NCBI GenBank assembly: GCA_026874595.1 | Contig: CM049316.1 | Location: 558,001-622,000 of the forward strand | Reading direction: 5' to 3' | DNA from: Sipunculus nudus | Lineage: Eukaryota > Annelida > Sipuncula > Golfingiida > Sipunculidae | DNA length: 64,000 nucleotides | Shown here: positions 1-8,244 of the stretch, piece after piece | Layout of the letters: each line of letters begins with the position of its first letter | Position numbering within the stretch: position 1 is the first letter of the stretch | Notes under the pieces: model-generated | What the model saw: only the letters and a program-made list of their open reading frames with translations | Told to the model about the DNA's origin: nothing | Database searches by the model: none | Made by a program: the position numbers and the translations under genes

Positions 1-324
1 ACATAAATGCGTATCACATTAATTAATACATACCATTGTAATCAGTGACCGAAGTATTATCGTCTGTTGCAAAAAAAAAAAGAATCAATATGCGTCTCAT
101 AATTATTCATCTGAAATTGTTTCTTGGTCATGTGCCAAACAATATACAGTTATCGTCTCACAGCCTGCAAATGCAGGATAGAACCGTTTCCAATGACTGA
201 TGCGATATCTACAGACATATTACATTTTATACGAGATGATATACTCCGTTGGTCGGACTTACAAGAACGAACTAAAACAATCAAACACGTTTATTTAGGT
301 GAAAGAAATGGTGTCGTTTTCTAA
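1..324. other. Left edge, no complete gene; possible downstream exon of the BIR gene
   Basis: No convincing complete gene. On the minus strand, downstream of the BIR gene, there is a long pyrimidine tract ending in GCAACAG (positions 64-80) followed by a 30-base open stretch (34-63) and a GTATGT donor-like site. This could be a small exon of a spliced IAP gene, but its translation does not clearly continue the BIR fold. Confidence 0.25.
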
Positions 325-834
325 CTACAAATGTAGCGAGCATGTATTACCTGTGTAGTAAAACCCGGCTTCGGCCAGTGATTCGGGAGTCTGTTCTTTA
401 CCCACTGGCCATTCACGGAACGTCGCTAGTCTGTTTTGCTCTGTAGCCAGTCTTGGCCTTCGAGGTCTCTTTGTAATTATGCCCAACCGTTCCTTCAGGA
501 TATTCTTGTAGAAAGACGTTCCTCCAGTTTTGTTTGCAAGGATCGGGCTATTGTCGTCAGGAAGTGGTACGTTATTCGTTGGTTCCCCGCGAACAAACGC
601 ACACCGGTCTCCGTAATACCGGAAATGTTCCTCGTCTGGATCATCCCCTGTCTCCCAACCCATCATAGCACCTTGACAGAAGGCACATTTTACTTTATCA
701 CGTGGTCCGACAAAGTATAAACCCGCCGCCGACATCAGCCTCGGCTCGATCAAGTCCCTTTTCGGCCATTGACGGTAGCTATCCAGTCTGTTTTTTTCAA
801 TCCACATCGCCGAAGCCCCTAGCCGTTCGCCCAT
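325..834 (-). CDS. BIR-domain (IAP-like) protein, probably a 5' exon
   Basis: 169-aa open frame starting at an ATG. Residues about 14-80 form a BIR zinc-binding domain: an R-x-x-x-F/Y-type start, then C-x2-C, a G-W pair, D-D-P-x-x-E-H and a final C. After a basic linker a second BIR begins near residue 135 but stops abruptly after its F-Y-Y-T-G motif. At that point the DNA reads CAG|GTAATA, an excellent splice donor, so the stop at 325 is probably intronic and the second BIR would be completed by an exon at or beyond the left edge. BIR proteins of the IAP family bind caspases or IAP antagonists and block apoptosis in the cytosol; such genes are common in large DNA viruses of invertebrates. 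A TATA-like box lies about 70 bp upstream. The BIR call is strong; the spliced structure is inferred. Confidence 0.8.
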   Translation of the reverse strand: MGERLGASAMWIEKNRLDSYRQWPKRDLIEPRLMSAAGLYFVGPRDKVKCAFCQGAMMGWETGDDPDEEHFRYYGDRCAFVRGEPTNNVPLPDDNSPILANKTGGTSFYKNILKERLGIITKRPRRPRLATEQNRLATFREWPVGKEQTPESLAEAGFYYTGNTCSLHL

Positions 835-1422
835 TTTGTCTATGAGCGTTTTCAGATGACTTTCACTATATGCATTTTGGCCATACGAAATAGCTCTTTC
901 TGGGTTTTTATATTATGCAACGTCACTCTCGCAGTGCCCGCGTCCCTGCACTATCTGTTTCAACCGATGCTGATGTGTATATAACTGTATCTGAAGTGGA
1001 GTATTAGTTCGGTCACATGACTACGGGTACAACGTCTTAACTCAGAGTACCACGTAGTCGTATGTTTACAGCAGCTCTTTGCAGATCAAACAAAGCAGAC
1101 AGTAATGCATGTCGGACTCTATATATATAGGCCGCGTGCTGTTCCGCATAGGATCCTATTACAAATACACTGTGAAACTGATACCACAATGTATTATCTT
1201 GGACGAAAGCTGACACACGTTATCTTGCGATACTACATCATATGCAAGATTCCGATGTCCCAGCACCTGTACCGACCAATCAGCAGGCAGTGAGTTATAC
1301 CTGTCCTATCACAATGTGTATATAATATTTGGCGTGTGCTTACCCTCATTCAGTCACAACCTCACTCCCACAACGTGGCACCTCACGACTGACTGGTGTC
1401 TACCGCTGATTGCGAGGACAGG
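835..1422. promoter_or_regulatory. Divergent intergenic region between BIR and CARD genes
   Basis: About 590 bp between two divergently transcribed genes. It carries the minus-strand TATA of the BIR gene and, on the plus strand, a TATATAAT sequence near 1319-1326, about 100 bp before the CARD-protein ATG at 1423. Short open frames here have no recognisable features. Confidence 0.5.
905..914 (-). promoter_or_regulatory. TATA-like box of the BIR gene
   Basis: Minus-strand AATATAAAAA about 70 bp upstream of the ATG at 834, the spacing seen at several other genes in this window. Confidence 0.5.
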
Positions 1423-2220
1423 ATGTCCGCGTCTTGGGCAGAAGTGTTCAGACGATGCCGCCCAGAGTTGTTGGCTAACCTGACGGTGGACGAGATGTTA
1501 TGTGCTATCCTGAAGAGCAGAAACGTGTTGTCACAGTACCACGCCTACGCACGTAACACCACCCCTTTGGCAAAAGCAACATCCTTGATCGACCATATAT
1601 CAAAGAACGACAGTCATGTGAAACATTTCATCACTGCTCTTAAGGAAACAGGGCAGCCGCACGTGGCTCTCTTGTTGGAAAAGCAAAAGCGGAAATGCGA
1701 GGAAGAGGCGAAGCAGAGATGTAAAGAACAGGCAAGACAGTGGTGGGAGGAACTGGTACCACCAAATGGCGCACAAGCCCACCGACAGGCCAACCCATGT
1801 GGTGGTCCCGATTGGACAGGCCTGTTTGCGTTCTTGTCTTGCTCAGATCAACACGACAACGCTCCGTTCGATCAAAACAAAGACAGGAAGTTCAAAGAAA
1901 AGATTGTGCCGCTGTTTCGAATCTTGGCACAGATACTGAACTCAATGAACGACAAGTTGCTCTTCATGATGACGTGTGTGTCAGCAAAAATCGTCAAGAT
2001 GGCAGAATGGCACCAGATATGGGAGCAGACAGACAATGACACAGCCAACAGTTTGCTACTAGCTTTGGAGGGAGAAACATACGTGCAATGGAACTACTTC
2101 AGCCTGATATGCCGTACAGCAGATTTAAAGGCCGCCGCATACATCATCGACGACGCCTTGACGACAGCTGGAGTTACATCGCTCTACTCCATCATGGTTT
2201 CGGGATCCCCGTGCGGGTAG
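1423..2220 (+). CDS. CARD-domain protein
   Basis: 265 aa from the first ATG; the longest frame starts 27 bp earlier at a GTG and is not preferred. The N-terminal ~85 residues match the six-helix CARD pattern: hydrophobic L-x3-L spacing, an I-L-K-S-R-x-V-L-S turn before helix 3, a T-P-x-x-K-A helix 4, and the F-x-x-A-L-x-E-T-G-Q-x-H-x-A-x-L-L end typical of caspase-recruiting CARDs. A charged K/E/R-rich stretch follows (about 90-115), then a ~150-residue C-terminal region that I do not recognise. CARDs mediate homotypic binding in apoptosome, inflammasome and NF-kB complexes; a viral copy could act as decoy or adaptor (inference). An AATAAA lies at 2325-2330. It is the nearest neighbour of the BIR gene and part of a block of death-fold genes. 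Confidence 0.75.
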   Translation: MSASWAEVFRRCRPELLANLTVDEMLCAILKSRNVLSQYHAYARNTTPLAKATSLIDHISKNDSHVKHFITALKETGQPHVALLLEKQKRKCEEEAKQRCKEQARQWWEELVPPNGAQAHRQANPCGGPDWTGLFAFLSCSDQHDNAPFDQNKDRKFKEKIVPLFRILAQILNSMNDKLLFMMTCVSAKIVKMAEWHQIWEQTDNDTANSLLLALEGETYVQWNYFSLICRTADLKAAAYIIDDALTTAGVTSLYSIMVSGSPCG

Positions 2221-2734
2221 AAAACAAGGGAAGTCGCAAGGACCTTCACTGTGTATATACCGTTTTGTAGCACTGTATCATTGAACTTATATCTGCTTTA
2301 TCACTAGTATCCGACTCTAGTCAGAATAAAAAATTTTGTTTTTGGTATACTGTAATGACGCCGGACTCTGTTTTATTTTTTTTCCAGTTATCGGTATGAC
2401 GTATGTAGGCGTCAAGTTTCGTGTGGTCACACATACGACGACCGTGTACGGACTATCAAGATCTGCATGCGTATTTTTTTTCGATTTGGTTGTATTATGG
2501 ATATGACTGGAATGTATAAATATCACATGTAACTCAAATGATCTGATTTCTTGTTTTGTTTTTGTCATACCAGACCTTCCATAAAAACACTCACACATTT
2601 AATACACAAAGATGCACAAGACGCAATACTCTCCTCAACGTAACATTTTAATACATCGGCCAATACAGTACATACGACATACGCTAGTTACAAACGGCAA
2701 ACATACATTCTTCAAAAGAAAGGTATCTGATTAA
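2221..2734. other. Convergent intergenic region
   Basis: About 510 bp between the convergent CARD and acidic-repeat genes. It contains AATAAA at 2325-2330 for the plus-strand gene and T-rich runs. A 93-codon minus-strand frame here has no recognisable features. Confidence 0.4.
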
Positions 2735-4054
2735 CTAATAAAAACGTATGCAAAGGCTACCATCATCGCTGGATGAAGAAGACGATGTGCGTGTACCGCC
2801 GCTGTCCAAAGAAGAGTCAGAAGACCTTCGATCCGTGTAATAAGTAGCAGGTGGGTCTCTCCTGAATACTTCATCGTCGTCAATGGAACTGGCCAGAGAC
2901 GAATAAGGACACGATACGTCGTCATCCTCGCTGGTCAGAACAGAGTCTGGAGACCGTGGTTCAGTGTCAGGAGAGGCAGGGGGGTCTGTGTATCTGATTA
3001 CTTCGCTAGTCAAAGCATCCATATCATTGGCGAAATCCTGACCGGTGTCATCATTATCGCTGGCCTGAGACCTGTAACGAGACGATATGTTATCACCGTC
3101 GCTGGCCATAAAGGAGTAAGGAGACCGTGGTTCCGGGTCAGGAGAGGCAGGGGGCTCTGTGTACCTGATAACTCCATCACTCATAGCATTCCTCACATTG
3201 GCGAAATCATGACCGGTGTCGTCATTATCGCTGGCCTGGGACATGTAACGAGACGATATGTTATCATCGTCGCTGGCCAGAAAGGAGTAAGGAGACCGCG
3301 GTTCCGCGTCTGGAGAGGCAGGGGGGTCTGCGTACCTGATAACTCCATCACTCATAGCATTCCTCACATTGGCGAAATCATAAACATCGCCGTCATCGCC
3401 ACTGGCCATCTCAACACTATCATTCTCATTGACGCCCATAGCACTCTGTGTGTCGCTGTCATATGCACCTTCACCATACATGACGAAATTGGTTCCCCTC
3501 ATCATTCGCGCGCACTTAAGATTAAGTGCAACGTCGGGTATATATCGCACAAGCCTTTTCCATTCCGACTTGTTCAAAGTCACACATACTTTTTGAGTGA
3601 CGACACCGTTTTCGGTGTCAACGTACTTGAATGTTACCTCGTAGTTATCAGAGCCATGTGGACATTGCTTGGCGTACATGGTCAACCGTTTTCCGCGATA
3701 CTCTTCCAGGATCAGTTTCACCTGATTATGAACCGCTATTGCTCGTGTAAACTCGGCTGCGCGACCTGATAACTGCTTCCACGCGATATAACTGAAGTAG
3801 ATCACACGGCGCTCAAACCCAGGTGCAAGGCCTTTCACAAGGAAGATACCCTGCTGATCAATATACAACCCCGCACGGTCATCACACTCACGAACGCCTT
3901 CGTCCGAAATGGTTTGCCAGAGAGGTACCGTCCACATGTCATGGCCAGTAGAACCAGCTGTCAGGTTGATCGGTATCCGAACTGTATACACGTTCATATA
4001 GGTGTCACCTGAACCATCGGTGGTCCGTTCACTTTCACTGTCCCGGTCATCCAT
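2735..4054 (-). CDS. Acidic protein with globular N-terminus and ~60-aa tandem repeats
   Basis: 439 aa from the ATG at 4054 (a GTG one codon earlier is ignored). Residues about 20-190 look globular and seem to hold two related sub-regions, each with beta-rich stretches followed by a W-K-x-L helix. This is vaguely reminiscent of PC4/p15-type ssDNA-binding modules, but that is only a low-confidence impression. Residues about 220-400 contain two nearly identical and one diverged ~60-residue repeat (DFANxxxAMSDGVIRY, then PPASP-x-x-EPRSPYS and D/S-rich text). The C-terminus is a serine run (residues ~420-430) and highly acidic, like a phosphorylated transactivator or scaffold tail. Function is not known; a nuclear DNA-associated or regulatory role is inference. 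Confidence 0.65.
   Translation of the reverse strand: MDDRDSESERTTDGSGDTYMNVYTVRIPINLTAGSTGHDMWTVPLWQTISDEGVRECDDRAGLYIDQQGIFLVKGLAPGFERRVIYFSYIAWKQLSGRAAEFTRAIAVHNQVKLILEEYRGKRLTMYAKQCPHGSDNYEVTFKYVDTENGVVTQKVCVTLNKSEWKRLVRYIPDVALNLKCARMMRGTNFVMYGEGAYDSDTQSAMGVNENDSVEMASGDDGDVYDFANVRNAMSDGVIRYADPPASPDAEPRSPYSFLASDDDNISSRYMSQASDNDDTGHDFANVRNAMSDGVIRYTEPPASPDPEPRSPYSFMASDGDNISSRYRSQASDNDDTGQDFANDMDALTSEVIRYTDPPASPDTEPRSPDSVLTSEDDDVSCPYSSLASSIDDDEVFRRDPPATYYTDRRSSDSSLDSGGTRTSSSSSSDDGSLCIRFY
2850..3370 (-). repeat. ~180-bp in-frame coding repeats, about 2.8 copies
   Basis: Tandem 180-bp units inside the acidic gene, phase-preserving (60 codons). The GAGTAAGGAGACCG block recurs at about 3112 and 3286, and a diverged version lies near 2930-2950. 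The outer copy is most diverged. Confidence 0.75.
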
Positions 4055-4520
4055 CACGGGCCCTTCTAATGAATGTTGTTACATCAAATCGGGTCGGACT
4101 ATGCGATACTGGTTGTACGTATGGCTACAGGTACGTTGTACGATGTGTTACTCGGTGTACACACACACGCACAAATGAGTATATCGAAAATATATCCCCA
4201 TACAAATACTGTTTACAGCTCCATTGGGTACCAGTGACATTCAGACACTGAAACACACACACACATATTCGAACACACACATACGACACAAGACGAAAGG
4301 TAATGAAGACAGACAAATAAAATCAGGTTTGTTACCATTATACATAAGGTTTATTGTCAAAAGCCGTACATGTCTATTAAGCAGTTATGTGTATATATAT
4401 ATATATATGAATCATACATACATGTTTTTACAAATGAAAAAGTGTACAGGTCTAATCATATTACTAGTTGCTAAAACACCAACGTCATCAAAGTTCTCAA
4501 TCAGAATGCATCTGTATCGT
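4055..4520. other. Intergenic region with repeats and polyA signal
   Basis: Upstream of the acidic gene and downstream of the CARD-RING gene (both minus strand). It holds CA-rich runs near 4250-4290, a short (TA)n tract near 4390-4407, and a minus-strand AATAAA (TTTATT at 4349-4354) suited to the CARD-RING gene. Confidence 0.45.
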
Positions 4521-5174
4521 TTACATATAGCAATCTATGACATCCTCCAGGGGGCAACGGCACCTGACACATGTTTTATCGTCCTTCGCTATAATATGCC
4601 ACGCGCATTGGAAACAGCAGACGAAGTGACCGCACGGAACAAACACCGTCTTCCTTTTATTCTCCATGCACACTATACAACAACTGAGCTCTGACCCGGA
4701 TTCGTCACGAACGTCCTGTCCCCGTTTTTTATTGAGCATGTCCCGTGTGATCTGCCACCGTCCGACACGAGATATGTTCTGCGCTTGGGAGAGATGACCC
4801 TTCAGCCGGTGCACGGTATCGTTGATACGCGAAGCTGCCTCATGATTCAGAGAGGAGAGAAGAACCGTGCGCGCCTCGCACTGACCATGAGAGCCAAGCA
4901 AGTTGATAAACGCGAGGAGATGCCGTAGACCCCGCCTTTTGAGGACGGACAGCAATTCATCGTTCTTCTGTGAATTGGTCGGCCTTGCCTGTATGCTTTC
5001 CACATGCTCTTGAAGCAAAATGTTGTTTTGCAGCAGGGCGACCAGAAGCTTCTCGTTTGGGTCCAGCGTGTTCTGTAAATGGATTGCAGCAGAATTGATC
5101 ACGTCTGCGACAGGAACCGACGGATGGTTTGACATGTAAGCACTTACATCCAATTGACATTCCTTGTCAGTCAT
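4521..5174 (-). CDS. CARD-RING protein, probable viral E3 ubiquitin ligase
   Basis: 217 aa from the first ATG (5174). The N-terminal ~110 residues fit a CARD-like helical bundle with the same blocks as the neighbouring CARD genes (N-D-E-L-L-x-x-L, then L-x-F-I-N-L-L). The last ~50 residues are a C3HC4 RING: C-x2-C, then C-G-H-x2-C-C-x-x-C and C-x-R-C-x-C-P, of the IAP type. Animal cIAPs carry BIR-CARD-RING; here the order is CARD-RING with no BIR, the BIR being in a separate gene. Expected activity is E2-dependent ubiquitination of CARD partners (inference). It heads a family that continues to 9408 on the same strand. A TATAAG-like box lies about 85 bp upstream (5260-5265). Confidence 0.8.
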   Translation of the reverse strand: MTDKECQLDVSAYMSNHPSVPVADVINSAAIHLQNTLDPNEKLLVALLQNNILLQEHVESIQARPTNSQKNDELLSVLKRRGLRHLLAFINLLGSHGQCEARTVLLSSLNHEAASRINDTVHRLKGHLSQAQNISRVGRWQITRDMLNKKRGQDVRDESGSELSCCIVCMENKRKTVFVPCGHFVCCFQCAWHIIAKDDKTCVRCRCPLEDVIDCYM

Positions 5175-5509
5175 GTTTGTGTTGCAGGCGATCCGGAACA
5201 CGGTTAGCTCACATCAAATGCGTCGGGTGAAATAAGCCAGGAGACGCGCACAGGCGCCTCTTATACGTGCAAGTGAACGGAAGGTAGGTACAATCCTTTT
5301 TGATTTTTTTTTGGTGCTGCATGCGTAGTCCTAGGTAACGATTTGTGTTATGGCGTATCACGTGATTCACGCAGGTTTGTGATATAATACTGAGTCACTG
5401 TACACACAATAAATATACGTGTTTTCCTTGCGCATGATATCGATGGTCGTTATCATGTATAGGCAGATGTAGACACAATCCTACGCCTTTCTTTACCCGT
5501 CTATTTGCA
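5175..5509. promoter_or_regulatory. Intergenic region upstream of the CARD-RING gene
   Basis: 335 bp containing the minus-strand TATAAG-type box at 5260-5265 and a TTTTTTTT run at about 5301-5310. Nothing else is seen. Confidence 0.35.
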
Positions 5510-5920
5510 CTAACGATAGCTGCAATATGTACGTGTGCAAAGAGCTCCACTTGACGACATTCTTGCTGCAATTTCACGCGTACATGCTTCAAAATTAAGA
5601 GCGCGCACTAGCTTGGAGTGCGCCACCTCATTATCAAATATTTGCAACAAGTTGATAAATGTTACCAGTCTCTGAACGTCCCAATGCTCGAGTACACACA
5701 GCAGCTCCCCGTTCCTCTCGATAGACGTCTCCTTCGCTTTGATACGATCCGCTTGAACAGAGTCGATTAGGCCTCTGTTGACCATGACGTCATACAGCAA
5801 CACGTCGACATCAAGAGAGGTAACCAACTGAGGACGTATGTCACCGATAATGCTTCCGCCCGTGATCGGGGGTTGTATAGACAAGTAATATTCCATTGGC
5901 TCTACATCTCCGCTGTACAT
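5510..5920 (-). CDS. CARD-only protein, tandem copy 1
   Basis: 136 aa using the ATG at 5920, which lies where the two next copies start (M-Y-x-x-D/H...); upstream in-frame codons belong to the duplicated leader. Most of the protein is one CARD-like bundle, with E-Y-Y-L-S-I-x-P-P-I-T near the start, a D-V-D-V-L-L helix, an E-L-L-C-V-L-E-H block and F-I-N-L-L near the end. No RING follows. The tail after the CARD (about 25 residues) differs between copies. CARD-only proteins are known dominant-negative regulators of caspase-1 or apoptosome assembly in animals; this role here is inferred. The promoter with minus-strand ATATAAATAG at 5991-6000 is duplicated with the gene. Confidence 0.65.
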   Translation of the reverse strand: MYSGDVEPMEYYLSIQPPITGGSIIGDIRPQLVTSLDVDVLLYDVMVNRGLIDSVQADRIKAKETSIERNGELLCVLEHWDVQRLVTFINLLQIFDNEVAHSKLVRALNFEACTREIAARMSSSGALCTRTYCSYR

Positions 5921-5990
5921 GATGTATCCGTAAGGAGTTCTGTTCAGTACGGTGGTTGGCAATGAAATGATGCATTTATACAGCAACTGT

Positions 5991-6000
5991 CTATTTATAT
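5991..6000 (-). promoter_or_regulatory. Duplicated TATA box, CARD copy 1
   Basis: Minus-strand ATATAAATAG about 70 bp upstream of the ATG. The surrounding ~110 bp are nearly identical upstream of copies 1, 2 and 3. Confidence 0.55.
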
Positions 6001-6052
6001 GTGTGCCCCTCCCCATATCCACACATCCACATCCTTGACCCATCTGTTTGCA

Positions 6053-6439
6053 CTAACGATGGCAGCATAATGGACATGTGCAAAAGGCTCTTTTCCGCCT
6101 AACTGCTTCCAAATTAAGAGCGTCCACTAGTCTGGAGTGCGCCACCTTATTATCAAATATTTTCAACAAACTGATAAATTTTACCAGTCTCTTCACGTCC
6201 CAATGCTCGAGTACACACAGCAGCTCCCCGTTCCTCTCGATAGACGTCTCCTTCGCTTTGATACGATCCGCTTGAACAGAGTTGATTAGGCCTCTGTTGA
6301 CCATGACGTCATACAGCAACACGTCGACATAAAGAGAGGTAACCAACTGAGGACGTATGTCACCGATAATGCTTCCGCCCGTGATCGGGGGTTGTATAGA
6401 CAAGTAATATTCCATTGGCTTTAAATGTCCGCTGTACAT
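6053..6439 (-). CDS. CARD-only protein, tandem copy 2
   Basis: 128 aa, ATG at 6439. Over the CARD it is almost identical to copy 1 (start and core differ at a few residues), so the duplication is recent; the last ~20 residues are C/R-rich and differ. It has no RING and the same duplicated promoter. The head-to-tail repeat spacing to copy 1 is 519 bp. Confidence 0.65.
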   Translation of the reverse strand: MYSGHLKPMEYYLSIQPPITGGSIIGDIRPQLVTSLYVDVLLYDVMVNRGLINSVQADRIKAKETSIERNGELLCVLEHWDVKRLVKFISLLKIFDNKVAHSRLVDALNLEAVRRKRAFCTCPLCCHR

Positions 6440-6510
6440 GATGTATCCGTAAACGAGTCCTGTTCAGTACGGTGGTTGGCAACGAAATGATGCATTTATA
6501 CAGCAACTGT

Positions 6511-6520
6511 CTATTTATAT
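6511..6520 (-). promoter_or_regulatory. Duplicated TATA box, CARD copy 2
   Basis: Minus-strand ATATAAATAG at the same distance from the start as in copy 1, within the same duplicated leader block. Confidence 0.55.
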
Positions 6521-6610
6521 GTGTGCCCCTCCCCATATCCAGATCCTTGACCCGTCTGTTTGCACTAACTATGGCTGCAATATTGTACGAGTGCCAAGGA
6601 CTCCATTTTA

Positions 6611-6979
6611 CTAGTTCTTTGATGCAAGGTTGCGCGTACATGCTTCACAGTTAAGAGCGGCCAGTAGCAGGAAGTGCGCCACCCTATTACCAAACATGTT
6701 CAACAAGCTGATAAATATTACCAGTTTCTCAACGTCCCAATGCTCGAGTATACACAGCAGCTCCTCGTTCCTCTCGTCAGACGTTTCCTTCGCTTTAAGA
6801 CGACCCGCTTGGTCAGAGTCGATAAGGCTTTTGTAGAGCATGGCGTCAACCAACACCACGTGGACATCAAGAGTGGCAACCAACCGACCACGTAGTGTAC
6901 CGATAATGCTTTCGCCCGTGATCGGAGGATGTATTGACAAGTAATATTCAGGTGGCTGCATCACATCTTGGAAGTACAT
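6611..6979 (-). CDS. CARD-only protein, tandem copy 3
   Basis: 122 aa, ATG at 6979. It is a more diverged CARD paralogue of copies 1 and 2, with the same E-Y-Y-L-S-I start, E-E-L-L-C-I-L-E-H-W-D-V block and F-I-S-L-L-N end. There is no RING; the protein ends soon after the last CARD helix. The promoter copy at 7051-7060 is slightly changed (ATATAAATAA). Spacing to copy 2 is 540 bp. Confidence 0.65.
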   Translation of the reverse strand: MYFQDVMQPPEYYLSIHPPITGESIIGTLRGRLVATLDVHVVLVDAMLYKSLIDSDQAGRLKAKETSDERNEELLCILEHWDVEKLVIFISLLNMFGNRVAHFLLLAALNCEACTRNLASKN

Positions 6980-7050
6980 GATGTATCCGTAAACGAGTCC
7001 TGTTCAGTACGGTGGTTGGCAACGAAATGATTTATTTATACAGCAACCGC

Positions 7051-7060
7051 TTATTTATAT
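7051..7060 (-). promoter_or_regulatory. Duplicated TATA box, CARD copy 3
   Basis: Minus-strand ATATAAATAA upstream of copy 3. A run of 12 C (7073-7084) lies just beyond it and is a likely site of length variation or sequencing error. Confidence 0.5.
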
Positions 7061-7170
7061 GTGTGCCCATAGCCCCCCCCCCCCTCCTCCGCATCCTACA
7101 CTAAAAAAGCATAAAAAACGTTTTGACAATCCATACTGCAAGATACGATGACATGCGCCAACTGGCATTC

Positions 7171-7617
7171 TTATCCTTTTTTCGAACCGCCCGTTTGCAC
7201 AGACGACGGCTGTAAAATGGTATGTGTACCGATGACGCCAGTCGGGGAGAAGCTACATCCGTCAGCAAAGCGCTTCCATGCTGCTCGATTCAGACATTTC
7301 ACGAGCACGACGTGCGGCCCGGACCGGTTGCAGGTTTTGAGCAACTCGATAAACGTGACAACTTGTTCAAGCCCCAACTCCATGATGATAAACAGCAGCA
7401 TCTTGTTCTGATCGATGACGGTATCTTCCCCGGTGATACGTGCGGCTTCGTCCTGACTTATAAGACCTTTCTGGAGCAGAGTGTCAATCAGCGAAGGATC
7501 GACGTCCAGGCTGGTCACCAACGTGCGCCACTGTGGCCGGAGGATGCTCGCGCTCGAAATCTCAGGTCTGACAGACAAGTAAAAATTCAATGGCTGCAAC
7601 GTATCGACCCGGCCCAT
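7171..7617 (-). CDS. CARD-only protein, tandem copy 4 (most diverged)
   Basis: 148 aa from the ATG at 7617; a longer frame upstream begins at TTG and is not homologous to the other copies. The CARD pattern is kept (L-N-F-Y-L-S-V-R-P-x-I, a D-V-D-P-S-L-I helix, then V-V-T-F-I-E-L-L). Its N-terminus is closer to the CARDs of the CARD-CARD-RING gene at 8245-9408 than copies 1-3 are, so it may link the two groups. The C-terminal 35 residues are S/T/G-rich without known motifs. Confidence 0.6.
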   Translation of the reverse strand: MGRVDTLQPLNFYLSVRPEISSASILRPQWRTLVTSLDVDPSLIDTLLQKGLISQDEAARITGEDTVIDQNKMLLFIIMELGLEQVVTFIELLKTCNRSGPHVVLVKCLNRAAWKRFADGCSFSPTGVIGTHTILQPSSVQTGGSKKG

Positions 7618-8244
7618 GGTGTATCGGTTAAACACTCCCGTGCAGTACGGCGGTCGGCGATGAAATGATGTATGGATACAGCGACCGGTACTTTTGTAAC
7701 CACGCCACAAGCAATGACATATAAAAGGACATATAAAATAAAACAGAACGGGATTCGACACACACGTTTGAAGTACCAAATCATTACCCCCATGGAGTTA
7801 CGCCACATGATAGTCGGGAGGTCGGAGGCTGATTGCATCACACAGAACAGAACATCATACAGAACGCAGTACGAATATACAAACATCACAACGACACACT
7901 GACACACACGCACCTAACCGGGAGAGCGTTCAGAACAGGTTCCCCACATCCGTCATACAGTACACGTTGTACAGAAGAACACGTTTAAATATATACACTA
8001 CATTTTATTCATTTGTTATTCATTTATACAATAACAAGGGTGCGATTACGAAACACAAATGCGCAAAGTAAGATATATACACAAGTTTGAATCATCAATA
8101 AAGAACGTGTCAACGTATGTATGTTATAGAGAGTATCAATACAAAATCAGTTCACTTATCGTATATACAGGCACTTACGCGTTTCACTGTGTGAGCTGGG
8201 GCAGGGGAAGCAAAAAGAGTTCCTTATGGTACGTCCTGTTAGGT
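7618..8244. other. Intergenic region
   Basis: About 630 bp with no convincing gene. Plus-strand TATAAAAG near 7720 is present but no real gene follows it on that strand. Minus-strand polyadenylation-type TTTATT sequences near 8000-8030 would serve the CARD-CARD-RING gene. Confidence 0.35.

Noticed and set aside
124-324. 66-codon plus-strand frame
   Set aside because: No features; sits at the putative intron of the BIR gene.
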